This document shows positions 16,921 through 25,886 of a stretch of DNA of 64,000 nt, one piece after another. The notes beneath the pieces are model-generated. The model was not told the DNA's origin and did no database searches. It saw only the letters and a program-made list of their open reading frames with translations. Within the stretch, counting starts at the first letter, position 1; each line of letters starts with the position of its first letter. The DNA comes from Myxococcus xanthus (lineage in GTDB: Bacteria > Myxococcota > Myxococcia > Myxococcales > Myxococcaceae), in assembly GCF_900106535.1 (NCBI RefSeq), contig NZ_FNOH01000001.1, positions 124,001 to 188,000 on the forward strand. Direction: 5' to 3'. Position numbers and translations under genes: made by a program.

Positions 16921-17693
16921 GGATGGAGCTCCGCGACCGCGCGCGTGAACGCCTCGGGCGTCCAGGGGCGGGGGTTGAAGACATAGAGGGTGGAGACGCC
17001 AGGGGGCACGGCCTGCCACTCATCGAGCGCCAGCCCCACGCTGCCCCGGCAAGGGGCGGGCAGGCCGCGCGCGAAGCGGGCCCGCCACGTGGGGGCTTCC
17101 GGGCCCATGCGGAAGAGCTGGGGCACCACCTCGTCCACGGGCGCGTGCGTCAGCCAGCTTCCGGGCGTGCACCATGAGGCGAGACCGGTGATGGACAGCG
17201 CCATCGATGGGGGCAGCTTCTGACGGAGCGCCTGGAGCAGCGCGACGTAGGCGTCGTATTCGGACGCGCGGGCATCGAAGTCAATCTGGAGCGCCGTCAG
17301 CTCCGGAAGGCGCGCCAGCGTGGCGAGCCGGTCCGCCAGCGCGTGCAGTCGCTCGGGCGGGTACCGCGCGAGCGACGCGCCCGGATGGGCTTCCATCCGC
17401 ACCGTGGCCCGCAAGGGTGTCCCGGGCGGGACGTGGAGCGGCTGCCGGCGCGGGTGTTCGCGCACCTCCGTCTCCGTGAGCGCGAGCGTGGCGCGCAGGA
17501 AGGCCACGCTGACCGGGCGCCCCGTCCGCGCGAGGAAGCGGAGGTCTTCCGGCCGCTCCCAGGCCCAGAGCACCACCCGTGGAGGCTCCGGCGGCGGCGT
17601 GGGCGTGCTGCACGACATGAGCACGGCGAGGGTGGCCAGCAGGCCGCGCCGTGTCCGGGGTGCCACGAGGGGCGAAGGGGATGGGAGAAGCAT
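16917..17693 (-). CDS. DUF3142-type lipoprotein
   Basis: 258 residues. The N-terminus has basic residues, then LLATLAVLMSC with a lipobox ending at Cys28. The mature protein opens with VVLWAWERPEDLRFL, the signature start of DUF3142, and continues through LQIDFDARASEYDAY and VVPQLFRMGPEAP, suggesting a TIM-barrel glycosidase-like fold. No enzymatic activity is established for the family as far as I know. It is translationally coupled to the 744-residue exported protein downstream (ATGA overlap) and lies 70 nt after the MlaF-like gene on the same strand. Confidence 0.88.
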   Translation of the reverse strand: MLLPSPSPLVAPRTRRGLLATLAVLMSCSTPTPPPEPPRVVLWAWERPEDLRFLARTGRPVSVAFLRATLALTETEVREHPRRQPLHVPPGTPLRATVRMEAHPGASLARYPPERLHALADRLATLARLPELTALQIDFDARASEYDAYVALLQALRQKLPPSMALSITGLASWCTPGSWLTHAPVDEVVPQLFRMGPEAPTWRARFARGLPAPCRGSVGLALDEWQAVPPGVSTLYVFNPRPWTPEAFTRAVAELHP

Positions 17694-17763
17694 CGTGGTC
17701 GTCGGGCCGCACTCGCGCGGTGGACCGGCCTGTTTGCAACGCGCGTTCCGGGTGCGCGCCGCC

Positions 17764-18561
17764 TCAGGCCTGGGCCGCGCGCTTGTTCTGGGCGCGGCGC
17801 CGGAGCCAGTTGCGGAGGAAGGCCATCACCGCGGGGTGCTGTGACTCACGGAAGGCGTCTGGCGGGCCGTACTCCACGATGCGGCCTTCGTGCATCAGGG
17901 CCAGGTGGTCCGCCATGCCAAAGGCGGAGGCCACGTCCGGCGTAATCACCAGCGAGGTGGCGCCGAGCTGCTGCTTGCCGGTGGTGATGATTTCATTCAC
18001 CGCCGCGGTGGTGAGTGGATCCAGTCCGGCGGTGGGGTCGTCGTAGAGGAGAATCTTCGGCTGGAGGATGGTGGCGCGCGCGAAGCCCACGCGCTTCTGC
18101 ATGCCGCCGGACAGCTCGCCGGGGAAGCGCTGCGTCGCGTGCGACAGGCCCACGCGCTCCAGCGTCTTGTTCACCGTCTCGGCGATTTCCGCCTCGGGCA
18201 TGCGGGTGCGCTCGCGCAGGGGGAAGGCCACGTTGTCGAACACGGTGAGCGAGTCGAAGAGGGCGTTCGCCTGGAAGAGGATGCCCTGCTTGCGGCGCAT
18301 CTGGTCGAGCGCGGCCTCGTTCATCCGCGCGATGTCCTCGCCATCCACCAGGACGGTGCCCCGGTCCGGCTGCAAGAGGGCCATGATGTGCTTCATCAGC
18401 ACCGTCTTGCCCGACCCGGACACGCCCATCAGCACGCAGGTGGTGCCCTCTGGCACTTCCAGGTTCACCCCCCGCAGCGCCTGCTGGTCTCCGAAGGACT
18501 TGTGGAGGTCCCGCACTTCGATGGCCAGCTGGCGGGAGGACGGTGGGCTCGAGGGACTCAT
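17764..18561 (-). CDS. MlaF-like ABC transporter ATPase with substituted switch histidine
   Basis: 265 residues from the ATG at 18561 (MSPSSPPSSRQLAIEVRDL). It belongs to the MlaF/Ttg2A group that powers phospholipid and other lipid transport across the periplasm with MlaE permease and MlaD proteins. Walker A GVSGSGKT, Q-loop ILFQANALFDSLTVFDNV, signature ELSGGMQKRV, Walker B ILLYDDPTAGLDP and D-loop are all intact. The H-loop normally reads VTHD; here it is VITPD, so the switch histidine is proline. No MlaE, MlaD or permease gene is nearby, so the partner must be encoded elsewhere. It is divergent from the UgpC-type ATPase gene, with a 240-bp shared promoter region. Confidence 0.93.
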   Translation of the reverse strand: MSPSSPPSSRQLAIEVRDLHKSFGDQQALRGVNLEVPEGTTCVLMGVSGSGKTVLMKHIMALLQPDRGTVLVDGEDIARMNEAALDQMRRKQGILFQANALFDSLTVFDNVAFPLRERTRMPEAEIAETVNKTLERVGLSHATQRFPGELSGGMQKRVGFARATILQPKILLYDDPTAGLDPLTTAAVNEIITTGKQQLGATSLVITPDVASAFGMADHLALMHEGRIVEYGPPDAFRESQHPAVMAFLRNWLRRRAQNKRAAQA

Positions 18562-18787
18562 GGCCGCGCGAACATAGTGCGCGTCCGCCGCCTTCCGCCT
18601 CCAAGAAGCGGCTGCCTGGCGTGGGGAAGGGGCGCCCGGCCGCCCGGCTTCCATCCCGGTGTGGAATGGCGGTCAGAGGCGGGGCGGCCCCTCGCCACGG
18701 GGCTTGCCCTGGGAGCGGAGGGCGCGATGCTTCGAGGTCCGTGGGTGAGACGGAATGACACATGGGGCGTCCAGAGGCCGGGCGCCT

Positions 18788-18793
18788 GGGAGG
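18788..18793 (+). promoter_or_regulatory. Ribosome binding site deciding a TTG start
   Basis: GGGAGG eight bases before the TTG at 18802. It supports that codon, rather than ATG 18727, as the start of the UgpC-type ATPase, because homologues begin directly with the [M]ATVSLEDV segment. Confidence 0.65.
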
Positions 18794-18801
18794 CAAGGCG
18801 T

Positions 18802-19815
18802 TTGGCGACGGTGTCCCTGGAGGACGTGCGCAAGGTGTACCGGGGCGGCGTGGCCGCGGTGAAGGGCGTGAGCCTGGACATCGCGGACGGCGAGTTCATC
18901 TCGCTGGTGGGTCCGTCGGGCTGCGGCAAGTCCACGACGCTGAACCTCATCGCCGGGCTGGAGGAGATGTCGGGCGGCACGCTTCGCATCGATGGCGCGG
19001 TGGTGAACGACATGTCACCGCGGGAGCGGGACATCGCCATGGTGTTCCAGAGCTACGCGCTCTACCCGCACCTGGACGTGGCACGGAACCTCGCCTTCCC
19101 GCTGAAGGTGGCGGGGGTGGCGAAGGCGGACATCGACGCGCGCGTGCGCGAGGTGGCGTCGCTGCTGGGGCTGGAGGGCCTGCTGTCGCGCAAGCCGAAG
19201 GAGCTTTCGGGAGGCCAGCGGCAGCGCGTGGCATTGGGGCGTGCCCTGGTCCGCCGTCCCAAGGTGTTTCTCTTCGACGAGCCGCTGTCCAACCTGGACG
19301 CGGCGTTGCGCACGCAGATGCGGGGGGAAATCAAGAAGCTGCACGAGCAGCTCAAGGCCACCTTCGTCTACGTCACCCACGACCAGGCGGAGGCGATGAC
19401 GCTGTCGGACCGCGTGGTGGTGATGAACCAGGGCGAGGTGCAGCAGGTGGCCCCGCCGCGCGAGCTGTACGACGCGCCGGCGAACCTGTTCGTGGCGGGC
19501 TTCTTCGGCGCGCCACGCATCAACCTGGTGAAGCCCCGGACGCTGGGGCTGCCGGACGCGGACGTGGTGTTGGGGCTTCGTCCCGAGCACCTGGAGGTGG
19601 GGCAGGGCACGCCGCCACCGGAGGCGCTGGAGGGCCACGTGTACCTGGTGGAGTCCATGGGGGCGGAGAGCTGGGTGACGGTGGACGTGGCCGGGGAGCG
19701 CATGGTGGCGCGCGCCGCCGGGGACTTCCGTGTGCCAACGGGCGCTCCGGTGTGGCTGCGGTATGACGCGGCGAAGCTGCGGCGCTTCGACGCGAAGTCG
19801 GGCCGAGCCCTGTAG
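18802..19815 (+). CDS. UgpC/MsmX-type ABC transporter ATPase
   Basis: 337 residues from a TTG start behind GGGAGG; an alternative ATG at 18727 would add 25 atypical residues. This is the ATPase class that energises carbohydrate and glycerol-phosphate importers and is often shared by several permeases. Walker A GPSGCGKST, Q-loop MVFQSYALYPH, signature ELSGGQRQRVA, Walker B VFLFDEPLSNLDA and the H-loop VTHDQAEAM are all canonical. A C-terminal regulatory/TOBE region follows (LRPEHLEVGQG, VYLVESMGAESWVTV); it is slightly short against the usual 360-370 residues. No binding protein or permease genes are adjacent, fitting a multitask ATPase. Confidence 0.94.
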   Translation: MATVSLEDVRKVYRGGVAAVKGVSLDIADGEFISLVGPSGCGKSTTLNLIAGLEEMSGGTLRIDGAVVNDMSPRERDIAMVFQSYALYPHLDVARNLAFPLKVAGVAKADIDARVREVASLLGLEGLLSRKPKELSGGQRQRVALGRALVRRPKVFLFDEPLSNLDAALRTQMRGEIKKLHEQLKATFVYVTHDQAEAMTLSDRVVVMNQGEVQQVAPPRELYDAPANLFVAGFFGAPRINLVKPRTLGLPDADVVLGLRPEHLEVGQGTPPPEALEGHVYLVESMGAESWVTVDVAGERMVARAAGDFRVPTGAPVWLRYDAAKLRRFDAKSGRAL

Positions 19816-19821
19816 CGGGCC

Positions 19822-20019
19822 TCAGGCGTAGACCTGTTCTCCCTCCAGGCTCATGTCGAGCCGGCGGTTGAGTTGGTCCAGCCGCTCATATCGCTCGCGC
19901 AGCAGGTCGCGATGGGCGTGCGGGTCCGCATGGGCCATCTCTTCCAAGAGCGCGCGCAGCGCTGTGTCCAGCGCTTGCTTCACGTCGCGCGCCTCCACGG
20001 CGGACAGTTCCAGCAACAT
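19822..20019 (-). CDS. Small conserved-looking helical protein
   Basis: 65 residues from ATG 20019, preceded by a very strong ribosome site (AGGAGGTG, 5 nt spacing). The protein is one or two charged helices (LSAVEARDVKQALDTALRAL, then RERYERLDQLNRRLDMSL), with no signal or membrane segment. The family is not recognised. It is convergent with the ABC ATPase gene, 6 nt from that stop, and divergent from the gene at 20293. Confidence 0.75.
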   Translation of the reverse strand: MLLELSAVEARDVKQALDTALRALLEEMAHADPHAHRDLLRERYERLDQLNRRLDMSLEGEQVYA

Positions 20020-20292
20020 GGTGCACCTCCTGCCTGGAACGTTAGGCACGCACCCGCCCATGTGGCCTCGATGCCTGCCCGGAGTACGCCAGGGCTGGCG
20101 GCCTGGCGCCTCGCGTTCTCCTGGCAGGACATGCGGTTCGGCGGCCCCTGCGTTCGCGTGGTGGTGGAGCGGCGGGCCGTCGTCGCGAGCGCTCCACCGT
20201 GTGCGCCATTGCAGGTGCGTCCCGTCATGCCCGCTCGCACTGTTGTCTGGGAGTCCCGGACGGGCCGGGCACCCGAGCGCGAGGAGGCCGGA

Positions 20293-20598
20293 ATGATTCG
20301 GACAGACGACGTACACGAAGGCATGACCGTGCGGACGGCGACAGGCCATGTCATCGGGCGCGTGGCGGGCATCGGGGACACGCACTTCGAACTGGAGCAG
20401 GGGCTGGTGCCCATTCCCCGGCGCGACTACCTGGTGGAGTTCTCCGACGTGGACTTCATCCGTGGCCACGACGTCTACCTGGTCAACGCGGACCATCCGC
20501 TCCTCGCGCTGGAGGTGGATGACGACGGCGGCGCGCTCCCGCCTCGCCATTCCGAGGGACTGGAGCGCGAGCCCGTGAATGTCGACGTGGAGTCTTGA
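20293..20598 (+). CDS. DUF2171 / PRC-barrel-like small protein
   Basis: 101 residues from ATG 20293 (GAGGAGG ribosome site 8 nt upstream). It starts MIRTDDVHEGMTVRTATGHV, followed by IGRVAGIGDTHFELE and IPRRDYLVEFSDV. This is the compact beta-barrel pattern of DUF2171/PRC-barrel proteins, with the typical phrase for a barrier-element or stress protein. The C-terminus is acidic and disordered. It is cytoplasmic with no catalytic motif. Function is unknown. Confidence 0.75.
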   Translation: MIRTDDVHEGMTVRTATGHVIGRVAGIGDTHFELEQGLVPIPRRDYLVEFSDVDFIRGHDVYLVNADHPLLALEVDDDGGALPPRHSEGLEREPVNVDVES

Positions 20599-20776
20599 GC
20601 CGCGAGAAAACGAGTGACGCAAGGCGTTGCACGCTCGCTCCGGCCCGCTCTGGACAGGTTGTCGGACAGGCCTCAAGTGCCGGGTAAGCGTCGGGAATCA
20701 CTCAGGTTGGACCGCCCTGGAATGTCAGACGGTCAGTCTAGACATGACTGCTTCGACGGGCATTCCAGGTGGGGTC

Positions 20777-21967
20777 ATGCAACGGTTTTCGGCATCATGT
20801 GTCACGGTCATCCTCTTCGCTGTCTCGTTCGCTTGCAGCGCGGGTCCGCGCGCGGAGGACGGGGGAAACGGGGCGGCGGAGCAGGGCCTGTTCTTGTCCA
20901 CACCCCGCAAGCTCCTGCCCTTCGTGGTGATGGAGAGCGGGCGTGTGCTGGCCTCGGGCGGGCATGACGGGAGCCGAACGCTGGGCAGCTGCGAGGTGTT
21001 CGAGCCGGAGACGGGCCGGTGGCGTGAGACGGGGGCCCTGCGCACGCGCCGGCGCAACCACGCCGCGGTGCGGCTGACGGACGGCCGAGTGCTGGTGATG
21101 GGCGGCTCCAACGGCCTGGCGATGGGCGCGCTTGCGGACGCGGAGGTGTATGCGCCGGACACCGGGACGTGGACGGAGGTGCGCCCCATGGGCGTGGCGC
21201 GCAATGACCCGGCCGCGGTGCTGCTTGCGGATGGGCGCGTGCTGGTGGCGGGTGGGACGGATGTGGACCAGCGGCCGTTGCGCTCGGCGGAGTTGTTCGA
21301 TCCTGCGACGGGGATGTGGAGCGCCGCGTCGCCTCCGGGCTTCTCACGGGGTGGGGCCCAGACGGCGGTGGTGCTGGCCAACGGCAAGGCCCTGTTCGTG
21401 AGTGGCCTGCAGGCGGAGTTGTATGACCCGGTGACGGGGCTCTGGGAGAAGGCGGGACTCACCGGTGGGGCGGCGGGCACGCACCGGCTGGCGCACTCGG
21501 TGACGTTGCTGCCGGATGGGCGCGTGTTGGTGGTGGGGGGAACCACGGCACGCGCGGCGGCCACGGCGGAGGTGTATTCGCCGGAGACGGGGGTGTGGAC
21601 GCTGGTGGGAGCGCCCAAGGTGCCTCGTGAGCATCATGCGACGGTGGTGCTGCCGGATGGCGCGGTGCTGATGATGGGCGGCGAGCACTACACGACGGGG
21701 GCGCTCGCGTCGGTGGAGCGCTTCGACTTGAAGACGGAGACGTGGTCTTCCGCGCCCGCGCTGGACGAGCCGCGCGAGAAGCTGGGCGCCCTGGCGCTGG
21801 GAGATGGCGCGGTGCTGGTGATGGGCGGTGGCAACGAGGCGGCGGGCATGCTGTCCGAGAGCGAGCGCTATGTCCCGGATGCCTGTGTCGTGGCGCCGTG
21901 TGCTGCGCGAGAGTTGGGTGGGGCCGAGGCGGTGATGGAGCTCTCCGTGGCCGGGCAGGTCGAGTGA
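20777..21967 (+). CDS. Kelch-repeat lipoprotein
   Basis: 396 residues. The start at MQRFSASCVTVILFAVSFAC (ATG 20777) gives a lipoprotein signal with lipobox SFAC. The mature part is a beta-propeller of about six to seven kelch-type blades, each with the pattern DGRVLVxGG followed by aExYxPxTGxW (blades begin near residues 45, 95, 145, 190, 235, 285, 330). Such proteins bind proteins or sugars; a galactose-oxidase-type copper site is not seen. A short Cys pair (PDACVVAPC) lies at the end. The gene has its own 180-bp upstream gap. Confidence 0.9.
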   Translation: MQRFSASCVTVILFAVSFACSAGPRAEDGGNGAAEQGLFLSTPRKLLPFVVMESGRVLASGGHDGSRTLGSCEVFEPETGRWRETGALRTRRRNHAAVRLTDGRVLVMGGSNGLAMGALADAEVYAPDTGTWTEVRPMGVARNDPAAVLLADGRVLVAGGTDVDQRPLRSAELFDPATGMWSAASPPGFSRGGAQTAVVLANGKALFVSGLQAELYDPVTGLWEKAGLTGGAAGTHRLAHSVTLLPDGRVLVVGGTTARAAATAEVYSPETGVWTLVGAPKVPREHHATVVLPDGAVLMMGGEHYTTGALASVERFDLKTETWSSAPALDEPREKLGALALGDGAVLVMGGGNEAAGMLSESERYVPDACVVAPCAARELGGAEAVMELSVAGQVE

Positions 21968-22089
21968 CGCGCGTCTCGCGGGCCTCGCTGTGTGTGGGTG
22001 AGCGCGGCGAGGCTCGAGGTCGCTGGGGGGCGAACGGGCAGGCAGGCGTTGAGGGTGACTCCAGCGCTAACGCCGGGTGAGATGGGGGC

Positions 22090-22464
22090 ATGAACCCGTG
22101 GAAGGCGTCGCTGGTGGTGTGCGTGTGGCTCGTGGCGTGTGGTGGCTCGGAGGCACCGCAGCGCTCCTACGCTGGCTGGTCGGAGCGCGTGGCGGCATCC
22201 GCGTGCGCGTATGAGGAACAGTGCGGAACCCTGACGGTGTCACGCGAGCAGTGCGAGGCGGACCGCATCGCGGCCTACGCGGCGGTGGAGCCGGACCTGT
22301 CGCGAACCGAAAGTGGCGCGAAGGCGGGCTGCGTGCAGTGCATGCGCGCGCGCATCGATGAACTCGACGCGGCCACCGCGAGCGGCTGCCAGCAATCCAT
22401 CGACGAAGCCCGCTTGCTCGCTGTGTGCGGCGTGGATGGCGCGGCCTGTGCGGGCGTGCCCTGA
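22090..22464 (+). CDS. Small Cys-rich lipoprotein
   Basis: 124 residues with lipobox LVAC at about residue 17 (MNPWKASLVVCVWLVAC). The mature part has eight further cysteines (for example SACAYEEQC, GCVQCMRAR, SGCQQS, AVCGVDGAAC), arranged like many exported Cys-rich proteins of myxobacteria with disulfide-bonded helices. The role is unknown. RBS-like GGTGAG is 12 nt upstream. Confidence 0.8.
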   Translation: MNPWKASLVVCVWLVACGGSEAPQRSYAGWSERVAASACAYEEQCGTLTVSREQCEADRIAAYAAVEPDLSRTESGAKAGCVQCMRARIDELDAATASGCQQSIDEARLLAVCGVDGAACAGVP

Positions 22465-22583
22465 CTCCGGCGATTTCACGGCTGCTCCCTGCGTTCCGGC
22501 GTCGCGGGCCTCTCGGGGCGTGAGCCGCTGACGGCGTGCGGACTCCGCGCGCCGCGCGCCGGTGCGTGACAGACTGCGCGGCC

Positions 22584-23990
22584 ATGCGCACTCGGACCCT
22601 GTTGCTTGCCCCGTTGCTGCTCTCCACTTCCTGCGCCACCGTCTCTCCGAAGGCACAGGCACCGGACGCCACCACCGCCGAGGCGAAGTCCCCGGCACCC
22701 GAGCGTCCCTTCGGCACCCTGCGTGAGCAGGCGAAGCGCCAGCAGGCGTGGCTGGCCGAGCGCGTGGAGAAGGCCCTGCCCCAGCTCATGCGCCAGTACG
22801 GCGTGGACATGTGGGTCATCCCCATGCGCGAGTACAACGAGGACCCCGTCTTCAAGGCGCTCGTGTCGCCCACGTCGTTCGCCGCGCGCCGCCGGACCAT
22901 CTACGTGTTCTTCGACCGTGGCCCCGAGCAGGGCGTGGAGCGGCTTGCGCTGGGCGGTGGTTCGCAGGGAGGCCTCTACACGCCGCGCCGCGCGCAGCGG
23001 CAGGTGGACGGAGGCGGTGTGAGCCGCGAGGCCGAGCTGTGGGGCCCCGAGCAGTGGCAGGTGCTCAAGCAGGTGGTGGAGGAACGGCAGCCCAAGCGCA
23101 TCGCCCTCAACGTGTCGCGCACCTTCGCGTTCGCGGACGGCCTCAGCCATGGTGAGTACGAGGGCATGTCGGAGGCGCTCGGGCCGGACTGGGTGAAGCG
23201 CTTCACGTCGGTGGACGGGCTGGCGGTGGACTTCATCGCCTGGCGCAGCGCGGACGAGGCCCGCTTCTACGAGGAGCAGACGAAGCTCGCGTGGAACATC
23301 ATCGAGACGGCCTTCTCCAATCAGGTCATTACCCCGGGCGTCACCACCACCCGTGACGTGGAGTGGTGGATGCGGCAGCGCCTGGCGGACCTGGGGCTGG
23401 AGACGTGGTTCCAGCCGTCGGTGGACCTCCAGCGACAGGGCGTCACGGAGAAGGAGCTGGGCGAGGACCCGATCATCCAACGCGGCGACGTGCTGCACTG
23501 CGACTACGGCGTCACCGCACTGGGCCTCAACACCGACACCCAGCACATGGGCTACGTGCTGCGCGAGGGGGAGACGGACGTCCCCGCAGGGCTGAAGGCC
23601 GCGCTGAAGACGTCCAACCGGCTGCAGGACATCGTCTTCGAGGAGCTGCGTCCCGGTCGCACGGGCAACGACATCCTCCGCACCTCCCGCGAGCGGATGC
23701 GCGCCGAGGGCATCGACGGCACCGTGTACTCGCATCCCATCGGCCTGCACGGCCACGGCGCCGGCCCCATGGTGGGGCTGTGGGACCGGCAGGAGGGCGT
23801 GCCCGGCAATGGAGACCACAAGGTGATTGCGAACCAGTGGTACTCCATCGAACTCCAGGCCACGTCAGTGGTGCCGGAGTGGAACGGCCAGCAGGTGCGC
23901 TCGGCACAGGAAGAGGACATCACCATCGACGCCGAGGGCCGCGTGCACTGGGCCTGGAAGCGCCAGACGGACTTCCACCTGGTGCGCTGA
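22584..23990 (+). CDS. M24-family aminopeptidase (Xaa-Pro peptidase-like), lipoprotein
   Basis: 468 residues from ATG 22584. The signal MRTRTLLLAPLLLSTSC ends in a lipobox, so this is an envelope-anchored peptidase. The C-terminal pita-bread fold carries the five metal ligands of family M24: Asp in HCDYGVTA, Asp in NTDTQHM, His in HPIGLHGHGAGP, Glu in YSIELQA and Glu in QEEDIT. The N-terminal creatinase-like domain (YGVDMWVIPMREYNEDP) is also present. Members cleave an N-terminal residue before proline or the initiator Met; the exact substrate is not known. It is followed by a bidirectional terminator hairpin. Confidence 0.93.
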   Translation: MRTRTLLLAPLLLSTSCATVSPKAQAPDATTAEAKSPAPERPFGTLREQAKRQQAWLAERVEKALPQLMRQYGVDMWVIPMREYNEDPVFKALVSPTSFAARRRTIYVFFDRGPEQGVERLALGGGSQGGLYTPRRAQRQVDGGGVSREAELWGPEQWQVLKQVVEERQPKRIALNVSRTFAFADGLSHGEYEGMSEALGPDWVKRFTSVDGLAVDFIAWRSADEARFYEEQTKLAWNIIETAFSNQVITPGVTTTRDVEWWMRQRLADLGLETWFQPSVDLQRQGVTEKELGEDPIIQRGDVLHCDYGVTALGLNTDTQHMGYVLREGETDVPAGLKAALKTSNRLQDIVFEELRPGRTGNDILRTSRERMRAEGIDGTVYSHPIGLHGHGAGPMVGLWDRQEGVPGNGDHKVIANQWYSIELQATSVVPEWNGQQVRSAQEEDITIDAEGRVHWAWKRQTDFHLVR

Positions 23991-24001
23991 GCACGAGGCC
24001 C

Positions 24002-24048
24002 GTGAGGCATGGCGAGCGGCACCATGAAGGCGCCGCTCGCGGCCTCAC
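24002..24048. terminator. Bidirectional hairpin between convergent genes
   Basis: Two nested stems: GTGAGGC with GCCTCAC (outer) and GCGAGCGGC with GCCGCTCGC (inner), around an 11-nt loop. It begins 12 nt after the stop of the M24 peptidase gene and overlaps the stop of the minus-strand gene at 24045. It can serve transcripts from both sides. Confidence 0.7.
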
Positions 24049-25886
24049 TGCGGGCGCATGACGGTGTTGCCCAACAAGGCCCAAGGGTTCCCGTCCTCGT
24101 CGAGCTGGAACCCAGACAACCCAAACCCGATGAATTGCTTGGGTTCCCAACCCGTGGCACGGAGCCTGCGAATGTAGCTCCTGCCCGCGTAGCTGTTCGT
24201 ACCCCGCTCGCTCCACGCCAACCAGGGCTCGAGGTCTCGGCCGACGACGAGATGGAGCGGTGAGTAGTTCGGCTCGTGGCTGGGGCCGATGAATTCGGGC
24301 GAGGTCCAGGTCGGCTGTGAATCGGCCAGCGATGCGGATGAGAAAAGCATGGCCTCGGTGTGCATAATGGTGCCGTTCCAGGGGTCAATAGAGGTGCCAT
24401 GCTCAGTCCAGGCCATGAGCACGCGATGGTCTTGCTGAAGCGCGAGAGTGAGGTTGTCCACGGATGAGGGCGCCATGAAGGGGATGGGCGCGCCCACGGG
24501 AACCCAACTTCCGTTCTCGAATACCTTGACGTGGATGTAACCAGCGGGTGGCCCGAGGTCGATGGCTGCCTCCTGCCAGCTCGCGACCACTCGCGTGTCA
24601 TCCGCTGCGATGGTCACTCGCCGTGCAAGGTCCCTCGGCACCGGGTTCTCACTGAGGGGCGTACCGAGCGATTGCCACTCTGTGCCTGTCCATCGGAGGA
24701 CGCGAACCTCGGTTTCGTTTGGGTTGGTACTCTGGCCCACTGTGATGACAGGTCTGCCCTGTGGTGCCACCGTCAGCTTGACCCAGTCGTACTTGGAGGG
24801 AGTGTCGATCGGGACTGGGAAGTGTTCCCAGCCTGTCCCGGTGAAGCTGGCGACATGGATCTGCTCCAACCCGGTGCCGGCATCCCTCTCGCGCCACTCG
24901 GCGACAATCTCGCCGTCCCGTGCTCCGAACTGGAACGCAACGAGGTTCGAGGCGCCCTCGATGACCGTATGAAATGAGGGGAGCCGTTGCCAGGCATGGC
25001 CGTCCCACCGCGCCAGGGCGGGCACTTGGGTGTTGGTCCTGTAATCAAATTGAAGGAATCCGACGACGGGCATTGTTCCGGCAATGCCACGCTCAAGCAG
25101 GAAGATTGTTGGTAGGGGGAAGACGTCGTCCAAGAGCAGGGGTGCCGTGACGGCGGCAAAGGGCCCGTAGTCTGCGTAGTGCCGGAAGGCGAAGTCTGGA
25201 AGGCCAGGGTCGAGTGAGTTGCCGGCCAGGTCGGTCAGGCTCCGCCGGAGGAGTGTCGCAGCCAGCGTGACGGGAGGCTGGAGTGGTGATGTCGGCACCA
25301 GCTCGAGAACCGTTCCATTCTCCTTGAGGACCGCTTGATGTTCGACCGGGAGTGGGCGGCCGTAGGTCGTGTTGAGCAGTTCGGTCGCCTCGGACGGAAG
25401 CGAATCCGGCAGCAGTGGCTCCGAGAAGACGAACGCTATCGGTGACGACACGGACGGATAGTAGTGGCTGGGGCGCCTGGCGACGATGGTGGGCGGGGTG
25501 CGGTCCACCGTGACGGATACTTCTTCGCCGTCGAAGCTCCGCTTGCCGGCCATGGCGCGCACGACGAAGGCGAAGCGGCCTTCTGCGTGTGCGGCGCAGT
25601 CGACAACATATCGGTAGGGCGCCTCCAGCGTCGTGGTGGTCTCGCCGTTCGTGAGGAGTTCCACACGCTCTGGCGTGCCGCCTTCGACGGAGGCTGAGAG
25701 AGCCCACAGCCCCTCCCGACAGAACGCGGGGCCCTCCGTCTGCAAGGTGACGCGCAGCTCGTGGGGCCGCTCCTGGGGTCGATTCGGAGGCGTCGGCTCG
25801 GACCGGAAGGAGCCGTAAGCGGCGGTGCCCAGTGTCGCAAAGAGCAGCGAGGCGGCCCATCGGGCGCGGGTACTTCGGGGGTTCAT
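24045..25886 (-). CDS. Exported Ig-like/propeller protein, paralogue A (lipobox Cys replaced by Tyr)
   Basis: 613 residues from ATG 25886 (an ATG 12 codons earlier is an alternative). Signal-like N-terminus ARWAASLLFATLGTAAYGS. Next come a PKD/Ig-like domain (RVELLTNGETTTTLEAPY) and an SbsA-type Ig domain (IVARRPSHYYPSV, SPIAFVFSEPLLP), which ends at the NSLDPG phrase. The rest is a propeller-like run of WDGHAWQRL, GTGWEHFPVP, GTEWQSLG and NGSWVPVG strands. It is closely related to the gene at 26292-28100 and more distantly to 56563-58368. Where the paralogue has the lipobox GTAAC this protein has GTAAY, a one-base change, so it would be cleaved by a different peptidase or remain anchored. 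Function is unknown. Confidence 0.88.
   Translation of the reverse strand: MNPRSTRARWAASLLFATLGTAAYGSFRSEPTPPNRPQERPHELRVTLQTEGPAFCREGLWALSASVEGGTPERVELLTNGETTTTLEAPYRYVVDCAAHAEGRFAFVVRAMAGKRSFDGEEVSVTVDRTPPTIVARRPSHYYPSVSSPIAFVFSEPLLPDSLPSEATELLNTTYGRPLPVEHQAVLKENGTVLELVPTSPLQPPVTLAATLLRRSLTDLAGNSLDPGLPDFAFRHYADYGPFAAVTAPLLLDDVFPLPTIFLLERGIAGTMPVVGFLQFDYRTNTQVPALARWDGHAWQRLPSFHTVIEGASNLVAFQFGARDGEIVAEWRERDAGTGLEQIHVASFTGTGWEHFPVPIDTPSKYDWVKLTVAPQGRPVITVGQSTNPNETEVRVLRWTGTEWQSLGTPLSENPVPRDLARRVTIAADDTRVVASWQEAAIDLGPPAGYIHVKVFENGSWVPVGAPIPFMAPSSVDNLTLALQQDHRVLMAWTEHGTSIDPWNGTIMHTEAMLFSSASLADSQPTWTSPEFIGPSHEPNYSPLHLVVGRDLEPWLAWSERGTNSYAGRSYIRRLRATGWEPKQFIGFGLSGFQLDEDGNPWALLGNTVMRPQ

Noticed and set aside
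17890..18801. N-terminal extension of the UgpC-type ATPase
   Set aside because: The extra sequence overlaps the minus-strand MlaF-like gene and is not protein-like; the TTG at 18802 has a good ribosome site.
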